A stretch of 64,000 bases of DNA from Puccinia triticina (GCF_026914185.1 NC_070561.1:7998001-8062000); one strand, 5' to 3'. Counted from the first letter of the stretch, positions 25,064-37,520 are shown. A program made the numbers and translations. The notes: a model not told the origin generated them from the sequence alone.

Positions 25064-26250
25064 GCTTGCACGAGGAGCTTATTGACTACAATAGTAAAGT
25101 AATACTGAGCAAGTACTAGAGTATGTAAATATGTAAGTGCGATCTGATGATGCGGGATGGAGCTGGAAAATTGGGGCGGGATCGGTATTTATGCTTCTTG
25201 CTATCCGACTTCCAGATAAGTGTCAGAACTCCCGGAACGATGCCTTGGACCACGAAGTTTTATCCATCGATCTTTAAGTTGAACCAACCTTCAGATGTCG
25301 CACAAGTTGATGACATCGTTACCTTACATCTCAATTGCGCCCCAACTTTGACTTGCGCCTTGGGCCATCCTCGATAATTGATTGGCTCAACTCTTCCGCC
25401 AAGTTCGTGTTCGGATCAACCTCTAATATTGGCATCGTCACCTCTCGAGGCCCTGCGTCATATGGGTGTGACTACGGGCCATATGCTTGGATTGAATTTA
25501 AATGATGCCATCATATTGGTTCATGTCAACCTAATGTAGAGCCTCTAGTCCCCCGAATTCGCATAAATATTTAACTCCTGCTTGTGTCACTTTCTATGAT
25601 CCCTGATTGCGATGGCCGACCAGAAAACTCATCGGCATGCCACACATTGAGCTCGGCATGACTTCAGCTAGGGGATGTTCGGTGCATCGGAGGCGCTCAA
25701 CAAGCTTGTTCCAGGTACTTCCTTTTGGGGTTGTCCGTTTATATCAATTGGGGGACCCATCTGTGCCATTTTCATCATTCAAATTTTTGATTCATCGGTT
25801 AAAGGGCTAAATCGACGGCATGCGCCTCAAGGCTTCATGATATGTATCACGCTTCGAATTTGAAGTTCCAAGCGGTCAAGGAGAAGCATTTCCATCTGAT
25901 TCTTATCGCCTTACACCTATGCATACGGTATACGTCCTGCTCAACGCCGATTGACACAACTTTGATGTCTAAAAAGAGGGGCCGGGGTCCCTTCAGGTGT
26001 GAATGCGCCATTAACGAAGCGCATGCTGAGACAGAGCTTGAGCAAGCAGTTCTGTTAAGGGTTGAACCTGATCAAGAATCAAGACGTAGAGCAGCACAAT
26101 ATGGAATCTCATATCCAACATCCAAAATCAGAATGGAATTCCTTTGTCATAGGGGGGTTCACAATTGGATAAAAATGCTTCTTGCGGAGCCTTAAAAAAT
26201 TTCTTGCTGGTCCTCCTTTAGGCCATAAAATCACCACCAAAAACGGTAAA
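25064..26250. other. Intergenic region upstream of the aldo-keto reductase
   Basis: Presumed divergent promoter region of the reductase. Plus-strand frames of 60-117 codons (25147-25377, 25607-25810, 25842-26195) have no recognised domain, and no terminal repeats were seen. Confidence 0.4.
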
Positions 26251-26254
26251 CCAT

Positions 26255-27135
26255 TGGAGGACTTCCCGTCAATCTGGGAACTCAGATTTTTTCAGATTTT
26301 GCGGGGAAATGGAGGACTTCCCATCAATCTGGAAATCCAGATCTGAGGCAACAGATTTCAGCTTTTGCAGTGAAATCTTGGTCCCCGATTTTAGACGAAT
26401 GAGATGGGTGTGAGCCAACCGTGGAACACACTGAATGAGACACTGAAAGATCCAACCTTTTAGACAAATGAGATGGGTGTGAGCCAACCGTGGAACACAC
26501 TGAATGAGACACTGAAAGATCCAACCTGAGACACGATGATACGTGGATCAGTAAAGAGGTTTGAGACCGAGTTGAGTGAATCATATTTCAAGCACACCTT
26601 TTAGACGAATGAGATGGGTGTGAGCCAACCGTGGAACACACTGAATGAGACACTGAAAGATCCAACCTAATACAACCTATGTGAGTGAAAAGCGAGCATA
26701 GAGAAAGTTGGTGAAAGACAAGACAGACCTGAGACACAATGATACGTGGATCAGTAAAGAGGTTTGAGACCAAGTTGAGTGAATGAAGAGAAGAAAAGGG
26801 AACCGGTACAAGGTTGCCCGCAGGCTCTTAAATCTAACTACAACTGGGTCTAAACTGCGGCGGAGCTACTTGAGACTATAACTAGCAGATGACTACATGA
26901 GGCCCTAGAATAGCTCAATACCCGAAGCTCCCTGAAGGGATCCAGAGTTCCAGATTCTAGATTCCCCTGCGAAATCTGGAATTCCAGATTTATTCAAAGT
27001 CGACGGGAAGTCCTCCAATCCAGGCTCAATTGTCCAGATCTGCCTAGATTTCCCTGCAAAATCTGGGTTTCCAGATTGGCGGGAAGTCCTCTATTCTAGA
27101 AAAATCTGAGCCCACAGAATGACGGGAAGTCCTCC
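26255..27135. mobile_element. Inverted-repeat element with GGAGGACTTCCCGTC ends
   Basis: The left end TGGAGGACTTCCCGTCAATC and the right end (reverse complement) TGGAGGACTTCCCGTCATTC match, continuing imperfectly for over 100 bp through AAATCTGGAATTCCAGATT-like palindromes. The target duplication is not clear. It encloses the 69-bp tandem repeats at 26390-26790. Confidence 0.5.
26390..26790. repeat. Tandem repeats of about 69 bp with a second interspersed unit
   Basis: Three copies of a unit starting TTTTAGACGAATGAGATGGG and containing GAGACACTGAAAGATCCAAC (about 26391, 26459, 26599), plus two copies of GAGACACGATGATACGTGGA (about 26528 and 26727). Minus-strand open frames here merely translate the repeat. 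Confidence 0.8.
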
Positions 27136-28527
27136 ATTTCTGGCCATCCAACATGGAACCTAAAAATTTAGACTCCATTAAGCATACACCACGGGGTGCC
27201 TTTTTGGAAAAGGCTGACATCCCGCAGATGCTTTGGGCTGAAAAGCGTCTGCATGATGTCCGGGGAGCATCCAGCAGATGCCAGGTGCACTGAGCATCAC
27301 TTGGACGCTTTTGGATGCGTCCAAGTGATGTTCAGCCCTCAAAGACATCATCTGGACATCCTGAGGGTCACATCCATTGGACACTCTGGCTGGAGTGTCT
27401 GCTGGACATCCTGAGAGTCATCATCCATTGGACACTCTGGCTGGAGTGTCCAATGGATGTCAACCCAGTGCGCACTTGATATGAACCGCTTGTGCTCCTG
27501 GCAAGTACACATGCCCCCTGCCGTAGTGGGGAAGGGCTGCCTTCACCGGGACCTCTGATGCTGCAGGTTGGGTGTTCAACTCCTAGTCTCAGTGACCACG
27601 AGGCACCTGGGCCTGATCACCCAGTGCACCCAATTGCACTGCCCTCTGCCCCCCTGCTTCTTGGCTCACGCGTCACGGAGCCTGGTGCGCACTACAGGAG
27701 TGCACTGGCCAGCGCACCTGGACAAATATTTTTCCCATCTGAGGATGGTTTGTGATATCCGGCGGATGATTGGGTTACATCCAGTGGATGCTGCAAGACC
27801 ATCTGGTGGATACTCAGCTGGGATACATCTGTATCTGTCATGAAGAGTAACATCCTGCGGATGTTTCCTGCCCTGCAAGAGCCGGATGTCCAGGGACATC
27901 TCCAAAGAGGTGTCCCATGGACATCCGGCATGACCCGTGGTGTACACACCGGTACCCCTTCCAATGGCCGGTCAACACGGGTAATTGGGTGGAGTAGATA
28001 ATCAACTCAGTGACCTCAACACCGGCAATCAGACACTCATACCACTCCTGATGATGAGCATGCGCGAGACGCTCTACAACGTGATGATCCTTGGCTGGAG
28101 CAGCCTGATGGATGCCTCGGCCCTGACATATGATCAACAAGATGTACTGAAAAGACTAGCTCAAACTTACCCATACTATGTGAGTTGTGACAACAAGAAG
28201 AAAACCTCCACCAATGTAGTCCAGCTCCATGCCAGGTCCATCAATGGTGAAAAACTGATGTCAATATCCCACCGTCCTCTGTCTAGCCCCCGCCAGTCGC
28301 TCTATTGCCACCACCTCCACCCTGGTTCCACAACCCGCTTCGGCTGTGGTGGCTCACCCGCTGACACGCCCCTGCTACCAGTCCACGTGTGTAGTCCGCC
28401 ACAGTCCAGCCCTCTCTTTTCCGCTCCACAAATACCCAATCCAAAATCCGCAATCCGTGCATTCTGGTCCGCACGTGACTTTCCGTGAGCTTTCCTAGCG
28501 TGCTTTTCAGACATCATCCTCAGTGCT
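27136..28527. repeat. Repeat-rich intergenic DNA with palindromes
   Basis: Strong palindromes such as CATCACTTGGACGC..GCGTCCAAGTGATG (about 27293-27330) and TCCATTGGACACTC..GAGTGTCCAATGGA (about 27430-27457), and direct duplications of CACATCCATTGGACACTCTG. Ends near 27180 (CATACACCACGGGGTGC) and 27930 (GACCCGTGGTGTACACACC) are roughly inverted, so another TIR element is possible. The 167-codon frame at 27985-28488 has no recognised domain. Confidence 0.4.
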
Positions 28528-29413
28528 TATCACTACCAACATGGATGAATTTGAGATGTTGTATATTGATCAATATAGCGTATATTGATCAATTTATATT
28601 GATCAATTTTTTTTATTATTCCTCTTGATACCTTTGTCTGTGTTCTATGTCTCCTTAATACTCTTCTACTTCCCCCTGTGATAGCTTGAAGCCACAGGAA
28701 TCTTTCCTTTTTTTGCCTGATAACATTCATAAATTTCTACATACACCATTCAATTCTTCCTGAAAAAAAGACATTGCAAGTTTTAGGATTAATCCAGGGT
28801 GGCTGAGGGTTCTCATTTTTTTTTTTACTTCAACAATTGATGTTATCAGAAGTCTCCAAATCTACTTTTTTTCCAAAAAGGAAAGACATTGACCCCTGAT
28901 CTCTCTCATGATACCATCCTGCATGCATTGCTAATTTGGTTGGTTGAACTACCTGAAGATATTGCATATCATACTTGAAGTGCTACATGCATAGAAGGCC
29001 TTTTTGAAATAAGTTTACCATGGTTAAGCATATTTTTGTCAGGTTCTTTTTTGGATCTACTTTTGTTATCAACCACAGATTAATGAGGAATGTTTCCACA
29101 TAAAATTTCATTGGAAAATTGTTCTGCATATAAAACCCAGAAATATTGTATTTGGGGTCATATCCATTATGCAGCAGCTCCAATCTGATCAGTTGCCAAT
29201 ATCACTACTTTGGTAGTTTCTTGGTGTTTCTGCCACTATATCTCATCCCAGCGTGGGAATTCTCCTGCCATATGGTTACCAAAATGTTTACAAGCGCCCA
29301 AAGGTTCATTATGTACCTTTACTGACCACAAAACCCCCAAATGTAGCAGTTACAGTCTGATCAGTTCCCAAATATCACTAAGTTGGAAGTTTCTTGGTGT
29401 TTCTGCCACTATA

Positions 29414-30467
29414 CACCAGGGGAGATATGTTCCCACTCCCCAGGGAGTGCCTCACCGTAACTTTTTTCCATAACTGTGTTGGAGGCCTTTGGTAAAAAAT
29501 ATTGAATAGGTATGAAAAAGACTGGAAGTCAGCTTGAAATCAGTTGGAAATCATCCTGAAATAAACCATAACTTGCCAAGGAATAATCCAGAACTCATCT
29601 GGAATTCATCCAGAATTCATCCAAAATATAGGCCTTTCTTGGCTCCATGACCAGTGTGTCCTTTTCATGGGAATGTGAAAGGTGCAATATGTCATATTGT
29701 CCCCCTCATGTACTTGCGTACATCAGGGGGACAATTGGTGTCTCAACACAAAGTTTTTACTTTTCATGTGGCTGTGAAAGGCCCATCCTGTGCTATTTCC
29801 ACCTCAATGTATGCGCGTACATTAGGGTGACTATTAGCAAACTGCAAAAAAGTTCACTTGCATGTGCACATGTGGATTTTGAAAAAAAAAAAAAAACAAT
29901 CATTTTTGTGAAGAGGCCAGGATACGTGGCCAAACTGGGGTGGCACTGCAATTCAACATTGACTTACCTCAGACTTTCACCCCAATACAATAGTTTATCG
30001 CCATTTTTTTAGCCAAATTCAAATTAATTACAGCATTTCCAAGAAAATGGGTTTCACTAATTTTACTGCAACATTACCACATTCCAAAATTCTAAACCCA
30101 ATAATACCAAGTTGACTTTTACTTTAATTTTTACATGAGGGCATATAATGTGAATTACAAGAAACTCATTTTTTCTACAGGCATGATGGCAATTTTGCTT
30201 TCCTATTCTTTGACATCATCAAACAGGAGCAATTGATGAGTTGGACTTGGGTGAAATATCATTTCATCATATTTATTCCTCTAGTTGCACCTAGAAAACA
30301 AAAGAATTCTACACAACATTGTGTTGACTCCCAAATCAATTCTGACTGACTTTTGACTCACTTCTGCATCCACTTCAATTCATTTAGGGATGAGTTACTG
30401 ATGCACATCAGGCTCACATCCAACCAAAACTCACATCAAATTCAGCTCTGGCACTCCCTGGGGGGTG
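29414..30467. mobile_element. CACTA-like non-autonomous element, copy 2 (nested)
   Basis: Same family as 17819-18923. It is flanked by ATA (29411-29413 and 30468-30470) and interrupts a CTATATCTCAT sequence that is intact in neighbouring repeat copies. The right terminal repeat has lost about 21 bp between GGGG and the final GTG, so this copy is probably immobile. Confidence 0.82.
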
Positions 30468-30714
30468 ATATCTCATTGCAGCATGGGAATTCTTCTGCAA
30501 TATTAGTACCAAAATGTTCACAAGCCCCCAAAGCTTCAGTATGTACCTTTCCTGACCACAAAACCCCTAATTATAGCAGCTACAGTCTGATCAGTTTCCA
30601 AATATCACTCTTTTGGTAGTTTCTTGGTGTTTCTGCCACTATATCTCATCCCAGCGTGGGTATTCTTCTGCCATATGGTTACCAGAATGTTGGAAATCCC
30701 CCAAAGATTCATTA

Positions 30715-32835
30715 CACTATGAAAAAAACTCGAGAAACTGGTGTCAGTTGACATGCAGTATACTGGAGTTCAGTCCCCCTTGAAACAAGCCTGATACAAA
30801 GCAAATCCCAGGGTGGTGCAACCTGGAATATTTGGAAGTTGCTCAACAGCCCAGGCTAAGCAGTATTTTAAGACTCTACTTAGTCACACCAGCTGCACCT
30901 TAACTTAGTGCACTCACTTTTGAGTTGCTCAGCTGGCATGGCAGTAGCACCTAGGTACATGTCAGCACCTTTGTCAAGCAGGAGGAATCCCCCCAGCCAA
31001 CCGACTAGGCAAAATCCACCAGGGATCCCTCCTGGTCAACTGATACTCCCGGTTGACTGATACATAGAATAGTTGTCCGGGAGGGATCCTGATACCTCCC
31101 GGACAACTGCTTCATACAATTTTTGACTGGGAAGAATCCCTCCTGGTCGACAAATATGTACATAGAACAGTTAACCAAGAGGGACCTCTCCCGGTCGACT
31201 GCTTCATACAGTACTTGACTCGGAGGGATCCCTCCCGTCCAACAAAAACATAGGATAGTCGACGGGAGGGATCCCTCCCAGTCAACTAATACATGAAAAA
31301 GCTGTCCGGGAGGCATCCCTCCCGGTTGACTGATAAATAGAATAGTCGACCGAAAGATATCCCTCCCGGTCGACTGCTTCATACAATAGTTGACTGGGAG
31401 GGATCCCTCCCAGTCGTCCGGGAGGGATCCCTCCCGGATGACAGGTTCATACAATAGTTGACCGGGAGGGATGCCTCCCAGACGACAGATACACATATCA
31501 GTCCTCCGGGAAGCATCCCTCCCGGTTGACTGATACATAGAACAGCCGTCCGGGAGGGATCCCTTCTGGACAACTATCGTATGAACCTGTCGTCCGGGAG
31601 GGATCCCTTCCGGACGACTGTTGTATGGAGCAGTCGACCGGGAGGGATCCCTCCCGGTCGACTGGTACATTTATCAGTTGACGGGGAGGGATCCCTCCCG
31701 GAAGACAGGTTCATAAAATAGTCGTCCGGAAGGGATCCCTCCCAGACGGCTGTTCTATGTATCAGTCAACCGGGAGGGATGCTTCCCGGAGGACTGATAT
31801 ATGTATCAGTCGTCCGGGAGGCATCCCTGCCGGTCAACTATTGTATGAACCTCTCGACCGGGAGGGATGCCTCCCGGGCGAATATTCCCTATATCAGTCA
31901 AACGGGAGGGATCCCTCCCGCAGGACTGATAAATGTATCAGTCGACCAGGAGGGATCCCTCCCGGTCGACTGCTCCGTACAACAGTTGTCTGGAAGGAAT
32001 CCCTCCCGGACGACAGGTTCATACAATAGTTGTCCGGAAGGGATCCCTCCCGGACGGCTGTTCTATGTATCAGTCAACCGGGAGGAGGACTGATATATGT
32101 ATCTGTCGTCCGGGAGGCATCCCTCCCGGTCAACTATTGTATGAACCTGTTGTCCGGGAGGGATCCCTCCCGGACGACTGATACATAGAACAGCTGTCCG
32201 GGAGGCATCCCTTCCGGGCAACTGTTGTATGGAGCAGTCAACCGGGAGGGATCCCTCCTGGCCGACTGATACATTAGTCCTCCGGGAGGGATCCCTTCTG
32301 GACAACTATTGTATGAACCTGTTGTCCGGGAGGGATCCCTTCCGGACGACTGTTGTATGGAGCAGTCGTCCGGGAGGTATCCCTCCCGGAGGACAGGTTC
32401 ATATAATAGTCGACCGGGAGGAATCCCTCCCGGACAACTGATACATACAATAGTTGACCGGGAGGGATCCCTCCCAGTCGACTGATAGGTCAACATGGGC
32501 TGGTCAACATGAGTGCCCTTTCATCTAGCCTTGTTGACCCCGCCTAGGATGGAAGGGTTTACTACTAGTTGACATGGGCGCATATTCTGGTCGACCTGGT
32601 GGAATTCCCTCCAAGGGCTAGTCAACAAGGGCTTGTATTATGTGTATGGAAATACGTCCCCTTGTTGATGCCCAATGAGCACCAGTACAGCTCAGGAGCT
32701 TGGCGCATGCAAATACTGAGCTACAATGCTGAGCTGCCCTGTGATTAATCAAGGAATGAACGTGGATGTCCTGGAAGTCTCACCCTGGATTGCGCATGTC
32801 AACTGATGGCGCTTTCTCGAGTTTTTTTCACAGTG
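30715..32835. mobile_element. TIR element enclosing a 44-bp palindromic satellite (nested)
   Basis: Ends CACTATGAAAAAAACTCGAG (left) and CACTGTGAAAAAAACTCGAG (right, reverse complement), followed on both sides by ..TCAGTTGACATGC. It is flanked by ATTA (30711-30714, 32836-32839), and the uninterrupted target TTCATTATGTACC is present at about 29306-29318. The interior is mostly the array at 31010-32490. A four-base duplication does not fit CACTA neatly, so the superfamily is left open. Confidence 0.75.
31010..32490. repeat. 44-bp tandem array of GGGAGGGATCCCTCCC palindromes
   Basis: Roughly 34 units. Each has a 24-bp palindromic core such as GTCCGGGAGGGATCCC..GGAC (variants GACCGGG.., GTTGACC..) and a 20-bp spacer (types AGGTTCATACAATAGT, TGATACATAGAACAG, TGTTGTATGGAGCAG). 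Three units equal 132 bp, so translated frames repeat every 44 residues and both strands stay open, for example 31005-31670 minus. These frames are repeat artefacts. A short relative occurs at 51405-51555. Confidence 0.9.
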
Positions 32836-33458
32836 ATTATGTACCTTTACTGACCACAAAGCCCCCAAATGTAGCCGCTACAGTCTGATCAGTTTCCAGA
32901 AACACCAAGAAACTACCAAAGTAGTGATATTTGGAAACTGATCAGACTGTAGCCGCTACATTTGGGGGTTTTGTGGTCAGTAAAGGTACATAATGAAGCT
33001 TTGGGGGGTTGTAAACATTTCGGCAACCACATGGCAGAAGAACTCCCACGCTGGGATGAGATATAGTGGCAGAAACACCAAGAAACTACCAAAAGAGTGA
33101 TATTTGGAAACTGATCAGACTGTAGCTGCTACATAATGGATGTGAACCCAAACACAATATTTCTGGGTTTTATATACAGAACAATTGTCTGATGAAATTT
33201 TATGTGGAAATACTTCTCATTAATCTGTGGTTGATAACAAAAATAGATAAAAAAAAGAACCTGACAAAAATATGCTAAACCATGGTAAACTAATTTCAAA
33301 AAGGCCTTCTATGCATGTAGCACTTGAAGTATGATGTGCAATATCTTCAGGAAGTTCAACCAACCAAATTAACAATGTGTGCAGGATGGTATCAAGAGAG
33401 AGGTCAGGGGTCAATGATTTTCCTTTTTTAGAAAAAAAGTAGATTTGGAGACTTCTGA

Positions 33459-34531
33459 CACTACAAACATTTAATATTTTGCCCAAAAAAAAAATAAAAG
33501 TCAACATGAAAAAAATAAAACCAAAATTTCACTCAGGGGAACAAACTGAGCATGCTGAGCCAAAAAAATAAAATGTCCCAAACTGAGCAAAAAACATTGG
33601 ACAATGTTTTGGGATGGTTTTTTTTCACGGGCCTGGCGGGCCTGGAGCGGGCTTGAGCGGGCCTTGAGCGGGCCTGAGATGGGCCTGCCCCAAAAGCACA
33701 TTGGCTCAGTATTGAAGAAGTTTTGCCTTGCCCTGGGAGCTTCTTGGGCTTTTGATGGGCCCAAAATCTCAACATGGGCTTTTGGTGGTCTAGAAGTATC
33801 AACCTGGGCCAATGAATAGCCCATGGGCCTTTGAATTCCCAGAAAGCCCACCATGAGCCCCCACATAGCTAATGGGCTCTTGGTGGCCCATGAAGATCCC
33901 TATGGGCCAACAGATACTTCCAATGGAAAAGTTCCATCATGAGATCCCATGGGCTTTTTATTTCCTTTCTGGGCCACAAAAAGCCCATGGGGAGCTTTTT
34001 GGACCACCAAAAGCCCATGAGGATATCTGTTGGCCCATGGAGATCTTCATGGGCCACCAAAAGCCCATGAGGGTATCTGTTGGCCCATGGAGATCTTCAT
34101 GGGCTACCAACAACCCATTAGCTATGTGGGGGCTCATGGTGGGCTTTCTGGGAATTCAAAGGCCCATGGGCTATTCATTGGCCCAGGTTGATACTTCTAG
34201 ACCACCAAAAGCCCATGTTGAGATTTTGGGCCCATCAAAAGCCCAAGAAGCTCCCAGGGCAAGGCAAAACTTCTTCAATACTGAGCCAATGTGCTTTTGG
34301 GGCAGGCCCATCTCAGGCCCGCTCAAGGCCCGCTCAAGCCCGCTCCAGGCCCGCCAGGCCCGTGAAAAAAAACCATCCCAAGACATTGTCCAATGTTTTT
34401 TGCTCAGTTTGGGACATTTTATTTTTTTGGCTCAGCATGCTCAGTTTGTTCCCCTGAGTGAAATTTTGGTTTTATTTTTTTCATGTTGACTTTTATTTTT
34501 TTTTTGGGCAAAATATTAAATGTTTGTAGTG
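33459..34531. mobile_element. CACTA-type foldback element, 1073 bp (nested)
   Basis: Perfect-looking termini CACTACAAACATTTAATATT and complement, with the target duplication TGA (33456-33458, 34532-34534). The empty site CTTCTGATAACATC exists on the opposite arm of the host element (about 28835-28853, reverse strand), which proves a precise 3-bp duplication. The element is close to a complete palindrome centred near 33990, with AAAGCCCATGGGC-type internal words. The 205-codon frame at 33872-34489 is a repeat translation with no known domain. Confidence 0.88.
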
Positions 34532-35639
34532 TGATAACATCAATCTTTGAAGTAAAAAAAAAAAGAAAACCCATTTTGAGATCCCTCAGCCACCCTGGAT
34601 TAATCCTAAAACTTGCAATCTCTTCTTTTCAGGAAGAATTGAATGGTGTATGTAGAAATTTCTGAATGTTATCAGGCAAAAAAAAAATCCTGTGGCTTTG
34701 AGCAAACACAGGGGGAAGGAGAGAGATGATAGAAGAGTATTAAGGAGACATGGAACACAGCCAAAGGTATCAAGAGGAATAATAAAAAATAAAAATTGAT
34801 CAATATAAATTGATCAATATACGCTATATTCATCAATATACAACTCGCAAATTCATCCATCTTGGTAGTGTATGTCACCAGAAAGCACTCTGCCTGCGCC
34901 ACTCTGTGCATTCCCACCCGCGCTATCCCCAAGTGGACATTCTACCACACTCACCTATATAAATCACCACAGCGGGGACCCGCTACTTTCAGAGGTAGCC
35001 CAGTGGTGGTCCCACTGCGCCATTGCTTTTTGGCCTGGCTGCCCAGCAGTCCTCTACTGCACGCCAAAAAAGCACAGCAAAGCGCAAAGAACCATGGCTT
35101 TGGTTGCCGCTGTGCTGCACTGAAAGTAGTGGCCCTGCCTGCTGCGCCACCACTTTTTGGGTTGGGTAAAAATTGGGGAACCACTGCTTTCAGCAGTAGC
35201 GCACACCAGCAAAAAAAAATAGTCACTTGATGGCAAGTGACATGATGCAGCTTTGGTTTCTGCTCCAGAGCTACTCCAGCGCTGCTCCAAGTCTGCTCCA
35301 CCAGCACTTGTAGAGCTTGCAGGACTGCACCAGAGCACTCAATGTGGCACAGTCAGCTGATCCTAATTTTTTCCCAGGAACAGCTGAGCAGTAGGCATTG
35401 ACTGAGCCTGGGCCAAAGCTGAGCATTGGCTGAGCCTGGGCCACAGCTGAGCATTGGATATTCCAAGCCTGAAACAAATCCAAGTGTCAGCTGGACCAAG
35501 AATATTCCAAATCTGAGCATCAGCTTAGCCAACAATGGTCCAAAGCTGAGCATCATCTTGGAAAAGGCTTGTGCAGAGCTTAGGATCAGCTGGGACAATA
35601 CTGTTCCAAAGATTAACACCAGCCGGGCCAAAACTTTTC

Positions 35640-36190
35640 AAAAACTGAGCATCAGGTGAGCCAATGCTGGTACAAAGCTGAGCATTGGCTGAGCCAAGGC
35701 TGTTCTAAAGCTTAGTATCAGATGTTTTGAGACTATCCAAAAGATTAATATCACCTGAGCCAAGGCTGGTCCACAGCTGAGCATCAGCTGAGCCAAGGCT
35801 GGTCCATAGCTGAGCATCAGCTGAGCCAAGGCTGGTCCACAGCTGAGCATTAGCTGAGCCAAGGCTGGTCCACAGCTGAGCATCAGCTGAGCCAAGGCTG
35901 GTCCACAGCTGAGCATCAGCTGAGCCAAGGCTGGTCCACAGCTGAGCATCAGCTGAGCATCAGCTGAGCCAAGGCTGGTCCACAGCTGAGCATCAGCTGA
36001 GCATCAGCTGAGCCAAGGCTGGTCCACAGCTGAGCATCAGCTGAGCATCAGCTGAGCCAAGGCTGGTCCACAGCTGAGCATCAGCTGAGCATCAGCTGAG
36101 CCAAGGCTGGTCCACAGCTGAGCATTGTCTTAGCCAAGGTTGGTCCACAGCTGAGCATCAGCTGAGCCAAGGCTGGTCCACAGATGAGCA
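35640..36190. repeat. 33-bp tandem array with a 45-bp expanded variant
   Basis: The unit CTGAGCATCAGCTGAGCCAA..GGTCCACAG is 33 bp. In 35940-36110 it expands to 45 bp through duplication of CTGAGCATCAG. A multiple-of-three period keeps the minus strand open (35638-35949, an 11-residue LSCGPALAQLM repeat). Diverged relatives (GAGCATTGGCTGAGCC) extend to about 35400 and 36480. Confidence 0.9.
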
Positions 36191-36539
36191 TAAGCTGTTA
36201 CAGGAGTGGTCAGACTCAGAATCTGAGCATTGGCTGGGCCGAGATTTATCCAAAGCTGAGATTTATCCAAAGCTGAAAATGAGCTGAGCCAATACTGGTC
36301 CAAAGCTGAGCATTGGCTGGGCCAATGATAGTCCTAATCTGAGTCTAAGCTGAGCCATGACTGGAATAAAGCTGAAAATAAGCTGGGCCAGGACTGGTTC
36401 TGATCTGGGCAACAAAGCTGAGCATGAGCTGGGCACCAAAGCTGAGCATAAGCTGGGAGCTAAAGCTGAGTATCAGCTGACCAGAAATGGGGATCAGTGG
36501 TGCCCAGCAAAAACTGAGGATCTCCTGTGGAAATTCTTA

Positions 36540-36627
36540 AACTGGTTAGATGGTGGGTAGATGGTGGGTAGATGATGGGTAGATGGTGGGTAGATGATGG
36601 GTAGATGGTGGGTAGATGGTGGGTAGC
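36540..36627. repeat. Eleven-base minisatellite
   Basis: About eight copies of GATGGTGGGTA with GATGATGGGTA variants, inside the right part of the inverted-repeat element. Confidence 0.9.
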
Positions 36628-36790
36628 CCGCTGGAGCTCGCATGATGTCACTTGTCATCGAGTGACTATTTTTTTTTCCTGGTGGCAGTGATGATCCCGC
36701 TGTGCTACGGCTTTTTGGGCTGGGGAGTTAGCGGCAGCCGCTACGCTGTGCTAAAATTCCTGCTTTCTGCAGCGTAGCACAGCTTTCAAG

Positions 36791-37500
36791 TCTTGTCTGG
36801 AACTTCATCTTGTGCTGTGATGTGCTTCTAACTTCACTCAGTCCCTCTATTGGAGAGGGCAGTGTGTCCCCCCCCCTGAGTTTTGGGACAGGGTTAAGTT
36901 AGAAAAAACTTTTGTTTTCAATCTTGTACTAGCCCCAACTTCAAGAAACAGTTAGGGCCTGTACCATACAAAAATTCTTTTTTCCGTGCAAGAAAAAAAG
37001 CTTTCTTTTTTCAATAATTGGTTTATCAAGAGATAAAAACAGCTATGCGTAAACATGTATCATATAATCATAAACACAAGTCCATTGCGCTAGCTGGGCA
37101 TTCCTGTTATTATGTGATGCACGGCTTGGCCGCCTGAGTTGTCACATCCACCATGGGCTCATAGATTGATTTCATATTGTGTGTCTTTGAGTAAACCCAG
37201 GAGCTAATGTGGTAGCTCCCCAAGTTTACCCGGTGTGGGCTGAGGGAAGTTGGCTTCTTCTTTCTCTCCTTACTCTGGAGTTCTCCAGTTTTCTTTTAGA
37301 TAAAGTAGAGATGATCTGTGAAAGAGTTTTGTTATTCTCTCCTGGGAAGCTCAACTCATTAATAGTTTCTACTCTCTTTGTCAGAGACCTCTGAAAGGTT
37401 GGAGAGCCCACTCCCGCAACTCAGGTAGTGCCTGAGGCTGAGCCAGGCTCCAGGCCAGCCTATTCCCTCAGTAGATGTCCTTCTGTGTTATAATTCAATT
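36791..37500. other. Intergenic DNA without a recognised gene
   Basis: Contains poly-C and A/T-rich stretches and short frames on both strands. It may belong to the retroelement remnant immediately to the right. No supportable feature was seen. Confidence 0.35.
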
Positions 37501-37520
37501 GTGCAGAATTTGAATGATTT

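Larger units (their letters stand above)
28531..34870. mobile_element. CACTA-type foldback element hosting three nested insertions
   Basis: The termini CACTACCAACATGGATGAAT (left) and CACTACCAAGATGGATGAAT (right, reverse complement) are flanked by the 3-bp direct repeat TAT (28528-28530, 34871-34873). The arms (28531-29205 and 33120-34870, minus one insertion) are near-complete reverse complements. Towards the middle are copies of a CAGCGTGGGAATTCTTCTGC..CTGATCAGTTTCCAAATATC repeat. Removing the insertions at 29414-30467, 30715-32835 and 33459-34531 leaves about 2.1 kb of near-perfect inverted repeat with no transposase gene. CACTA ends with a 3-bp duplication support CACTA/EnSpm. Confidence 0.85.
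35040..36790. mobile_element. Inverted-repeat element carrying a 33-bp satellite
   Basis: Inverted segments include AAAAAAAAATAGTCACTTGA (about 35211) against AAAAAAAAATAGTCACTCGA (reverse of about 36655-36680), and GCTGTGCTGC..CTTTTTGGG blocks near 35110-35165 and 36690-36785. Exact ends and target duplication were not found. The interior is the GCTGAGCATCAGCTGAGCC array. Confidence 0.55.

Noticed and set aside
31005..31670. 221-codon minus-strand frame and several similar frames on both strands
   Set aside because: They translate the 44-bp palindromic array with a 44-residue period. Openness on both strands follows from the repeat, not selection.
33872..34489. 205-codon frame inside the nested foldback
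   Set aside because: It runs across a palindrome centre. Its second half is the mirror of a minus-strand frame in the left arm, and it has no domain.
35638..35949. 103-codon frame with an 11-residue repeat
   Set aside because: Pure translation of the 33-bp satellite, with no start context or conserved domain.
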